From: an uncultured Treponema sp. | GTDB taxonomy: Bacteria > Spirochaetota > Spirochaetia > Treponematales > Treponemataceae | NCBI GenBank assembly: GCA_905372345.1 | Contig: CAJPPE010000008.1 | Location: forward strand, 1 to 15,934 | DNA: 15,934 bases | Direction: 5' to 3' | In this document: one piece after another, positions 14,167-15,934 of the stretch | Layout of the letters: the number at the start of each line of letters is the position of its first letter | Numbering within the stretch: position 1 is the first letter of the stretch | Notes under the pieces: generated by a model | Databases searched by the model: none | What the model saw: only the letters and a program-made list of their open reading frames with translations | Told to the model about the DNA's origin: nothing | Program-made: the position numbers and the translations under genes

Positions 14167-15111
14167 ATGAAAACAGGTTTTATCGCAGAAAGGGCAAAAC
14201 AGCTTAAAATCTCTTCTCTTTCGATTTCCGAAGGCCTACGTTCAGGCGGCTTCAGTTCGGCTTTTCGCGGGCAGGGTATAGAATTCGACTCGGTACGGGA
14301 ATATGAAACGGGAGATGATGTGCGCTCTATAGATTGGAACCTTACGGCGCGGAGCGGTAAGACCTATGTTAAGATGTACCGTGAAGAAAGAGATTTAAGC
14401 ATTTTTATCTGTGTGGATTTTTCTCTTTCTATGGAGCCGGGGCTCGATAAAATCAGCCCTAAGGAAAAAGCTATCGAAACGGCAGCCCTTTTAGCCTTTG
14501 CGGGGAGGCATATGTTTTCCCCGGTCGGAGCCCTTTTTTTTGATGGAGAAAAAGGCCCATTGTTTATTCCTAGAACGGGAGAAGAGCATATTTTGACCAT
14601 ATTAAAATCCATGGAAGATTTTGCCTTTTGCAAAAATCGAAAACCGGTACGGGGAACACAGATTGCGTCTGCGATGACAGCCGCCTCTAAGATTTTGCGT
14701 TCACGTTCCTTGGTAATAATCATTTCGGATTTTAAGGTTGAGGGTTATGAAAAGGAGCTTGGGCTCTTGGCGGCAAAACATGATGTTGTTTGCCTTAAGA
14801 TAAGCGGATCTATGGATTCTTTTTTGCCGGAAGCCGGATCTATAGGATTTAAAGACCCCGAAACTAATTTTAAAATGCTTTTGCCTACGGGCTCTAAGAC
14901 TTTTCAGATGGAATATAAAAAGAATTTTAGTGAAGAAATATTAAGGTGGGAAAATACCTGTAAGCACTCCCTTGCAAATCCTGTTTTACTCGATGTAAAT
15001 GACGATACCGTAAAAGTATTGGGAGACTTCTTTTTGTCGAAACAAAGCAATCAGCGTGTTTTAAAAAATAATTTAGCTAAGTTTGGAGCGGGTGGATGGA
15101 AGGCATTTTAA
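14167..15111 (+). CDS. DUF58 family protein with a vWA-like fold (Bat/MoxR-associated)
   Basis: DUF58 proteins are cytoplasmic vWA-like partners of MoxR AAA+ ATPases and of the BatA/BatB membrane proteins, linked to envelope stress and aerotolerance; molecular function is poorly defined. The 314 residues cover the family well. The signature F-R-G-Q-G-I-E-F (33-40) is followed by V-R-E-Y-E-T-G-D-D-V-R-S-I-D-W-N (43-58) and R-E-E-R-D-L (72-77). The metal-site-like D-x-S-x-S occurs at D84-S86-S88, and I-I-I-S-D-F-K at 184-190. ATG at 14167 leaves about 28 residues before the conserved core, as usual. No Shine-Dalgarno sequence precedes it and the promoter lies so close that translation may be leaderless. 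It overlaps the next gene by 16 bases. No moxR gene is visible directly upstream, where one often sits. Confidence 0.92.
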   Translation: MKTGFIAERAKQLKISSLSISEGLRSGGFSSAFRGQGIEFDSVREYETGDDVRSIDWNLTARSGKTYVKMYREERDLSIFICVDFSLSMEPGLDKISPKEKAIETAALLAFAGRHMFSPVGALFFDGEKGPLFIPRTGEEHILTILKSMEDFAFCKNRKPVRGTQIASAMTAASKILRSRSLVIIISDFKVEGYEKELGLLAAKHDVVCLKISGSMDSFLPEAGSIGFKDPETNFKMLLPTGSKTFQMEYKKNFSEEILRWENTCKHSLANPVLLDVNDDTVKVLGDFFLSKQSNQRVLKNNLAKFGAGGWKAF

Positions 15112-15934
15112 TTCCTCAACAGGTTTTTGTAGGCGACTCCGCAGAATTTTTATTCCCCATAGATGCTTTGCAATCTTTTGATCCTTCTATTTTAATGTCC
15201 GGCTCTTTTAAGATTGATAAGATAAAACAAAATACTATGATGGATATAACTTCCATTCAAATTAAAAAACAGAAAACAAAAGAATACATATCCATAAATT
15301 TTACTCCATGGGAAACAGGATCCGTATTTTTTCCTTCATTGGCTGAGGCCGGTATTTACGATTCAATGCCTCAAGTTTTTATTTCTTCAATATTGGAAAC
15401 GGCAAAGGTTGAGGTCATACAGCCTCCGCGTCCTCCTCTTTTACTTCCGGGTACAAGTTATTTGCTTTATCTTATAGCTTCCGTAAGCGGTGTATTTATT
15501 TTTACTTCCATAATGGTTTTTTCTGCGGTAAAAAAATATTTTTTTGTTTACTCTTTTTCGAGGACTCAACGAATAAGAATTAAAGCCTTAAATAAATCTT
15601 TGAGAAAGTTAAAGCGGCAAATGTCTTCCGTTTCTTCTTCCAGCAGCCTTGAGGGAGTTACAAAAAGAAAGGATTGGCTAAAAAAATTCGAGTTTGCTTT
15701 TAGAAGGTATTGTTTCAGTTTGACTTCATCGGAAGCGGTTTTAAAATCGGGTGAGGGCGAGAGTCTTACATACTCGGAAATATTAGAAAACCTTAAGCGG
15801 AAGTTTGAAAGCACCTACGGAGTTTACTTTGAATTTGAAAAAATCTTTTTTAAACTTCAAGCTCTCCGTTTCGGGTCTACGGATCTAAAAGAAATAAACT
15901 TTGAAATGGAAAGTATTTATTTTTTAAACCAAAC
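15096..15934 (+). CDS. Single-pass membrane protein in the Bat-type cluster, cut by the right edge
   Basis: This frame starts at ATG 15096, seven bases after GGAG (15085-15088) inside the DUF58 gene, and stays open for 279 codons to the edge. A stop at 15078-15080 excludes an earlier ATG. The N-terminal part (1-118) is beta-rich; Q-Q-V-F-V-G-D-S-A-E-F-L-F resembles the opening strands of BatD-like or oxygen-tolerance proteins. A transmembrane helix spans about 121-145, followed by a very basic stretch (K-K-Y-F-F through K-L-K-R-Q, 146-175) that marks the cytoplasmic side, then an alpha-helical domain (190-279). No signal peptide precedes the N-terminal domain, so export would have to occur with an N-out orientation. 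Position behind DUF58 suggests a Bat operon with vWA genes beyond the edge. Family assignment is tentative. Confidence 0.78.
   Translation, partial: MEGILIPQQVFVGDSAEFLFPIDALQSFDPSILMSGSFKIDKIKQNTMMDITSIQIKKQKTKEYISINFTPWETGSVFFPSLAEAGIYDSMPQVFISSILETAKVEVIQPPRPPLLLPGTSYLLYLIASVSGVFIFTSIMVFSAVKKYFFVYSFSRTQRIRIKALNKSLRKLKRQMSSVSSSSSLEGVTKRKDWLKKFEFAFRRYCFSLTSSEAVLKSGEGESLTYSEILENLKRKFESTYGVYFEFEKIFFKLQALRFGSTDLKEINFEMESIYFLNQ

Overview
The window reads as the chromosome of a host-associated spirochaete, most likely an oral Treponema close to T. denticola. The support is AT-rich codon use, lipoprotein signal peptides with loose spirochaetal lipoboxes, several lipoproteins with internal repeats, and the gene pairings tpiA with secG and phoH-HD-ybeY-tlyC-TPR. 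The species call is an inference from these family resemblances; no database was searched.

Left (1-2001, minus strand): two adjacent putative surface lipoproteins. The upstream one (490-2001) has a clear promoter. The downstream one (1-440) runs off the left edge and is built from an 84-residue repeat. Next (2050-3922, plus strand): a divergent promoter region, then tpiA, a small exported protein of unknown function, and secG, closed by a strong intrinsic terminator at 3885-3922.

Centre (3986-10494, plus strand): a tight operon with overlapping or nearly abutting genes. It encodes PhoH (YbeZ), a 7TMR-HD membrane phosphodiesterase of the PgpH type (c-di-AMP hydrolysis in studied members), the rRNA endonuclease YbeY, a YbeX/CorC/TlyC double-CBS protein, and a large exported TPR protein. 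PhoH, YbeY and YbeX are a widely conserved set tied to ribosome and RNA maturation; the HD enzyme places a second-messenger hydrolase in the same transcript. The TPR gene converges on a minus-strand gene for an exported FN3-like/TPR-like protein. A cluster of short palindromic repeats fills the junction and supplies the stop codons of both genes.

Right (11675-15934, plus strand): a 714-residue lipoprotein with a predicted beta-helix carrying chlamydial Pmp-like GG[A/G]-I-Y motifs. Its codons are visibly richer in G and C than those of the housekeeping genes. It starts at TTG behind a Shine-Dalgarno sequence that can be sequestered in a hairpin. It is followed by a 263-base spacer with a 23-bp tandem repeat array (six clear copies), then a DUF58 gene whose start lies where its candidate promoter would initiate, so the mRNA may be leaderless. 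The last gene, overlapping DUF58 and cut by the right edge, encodes a single-pass membrane protein probably belonging to a Bat-type (aerotolerance) cluster.

I recognise no RNA gene, insertion sequence, phage gene or CRISPR array. The window is mostly housekeeping with accessory surface-protein islands. The most unusual signals are the two repeat arrays and the leader structures, not a complete new multi-gene system.
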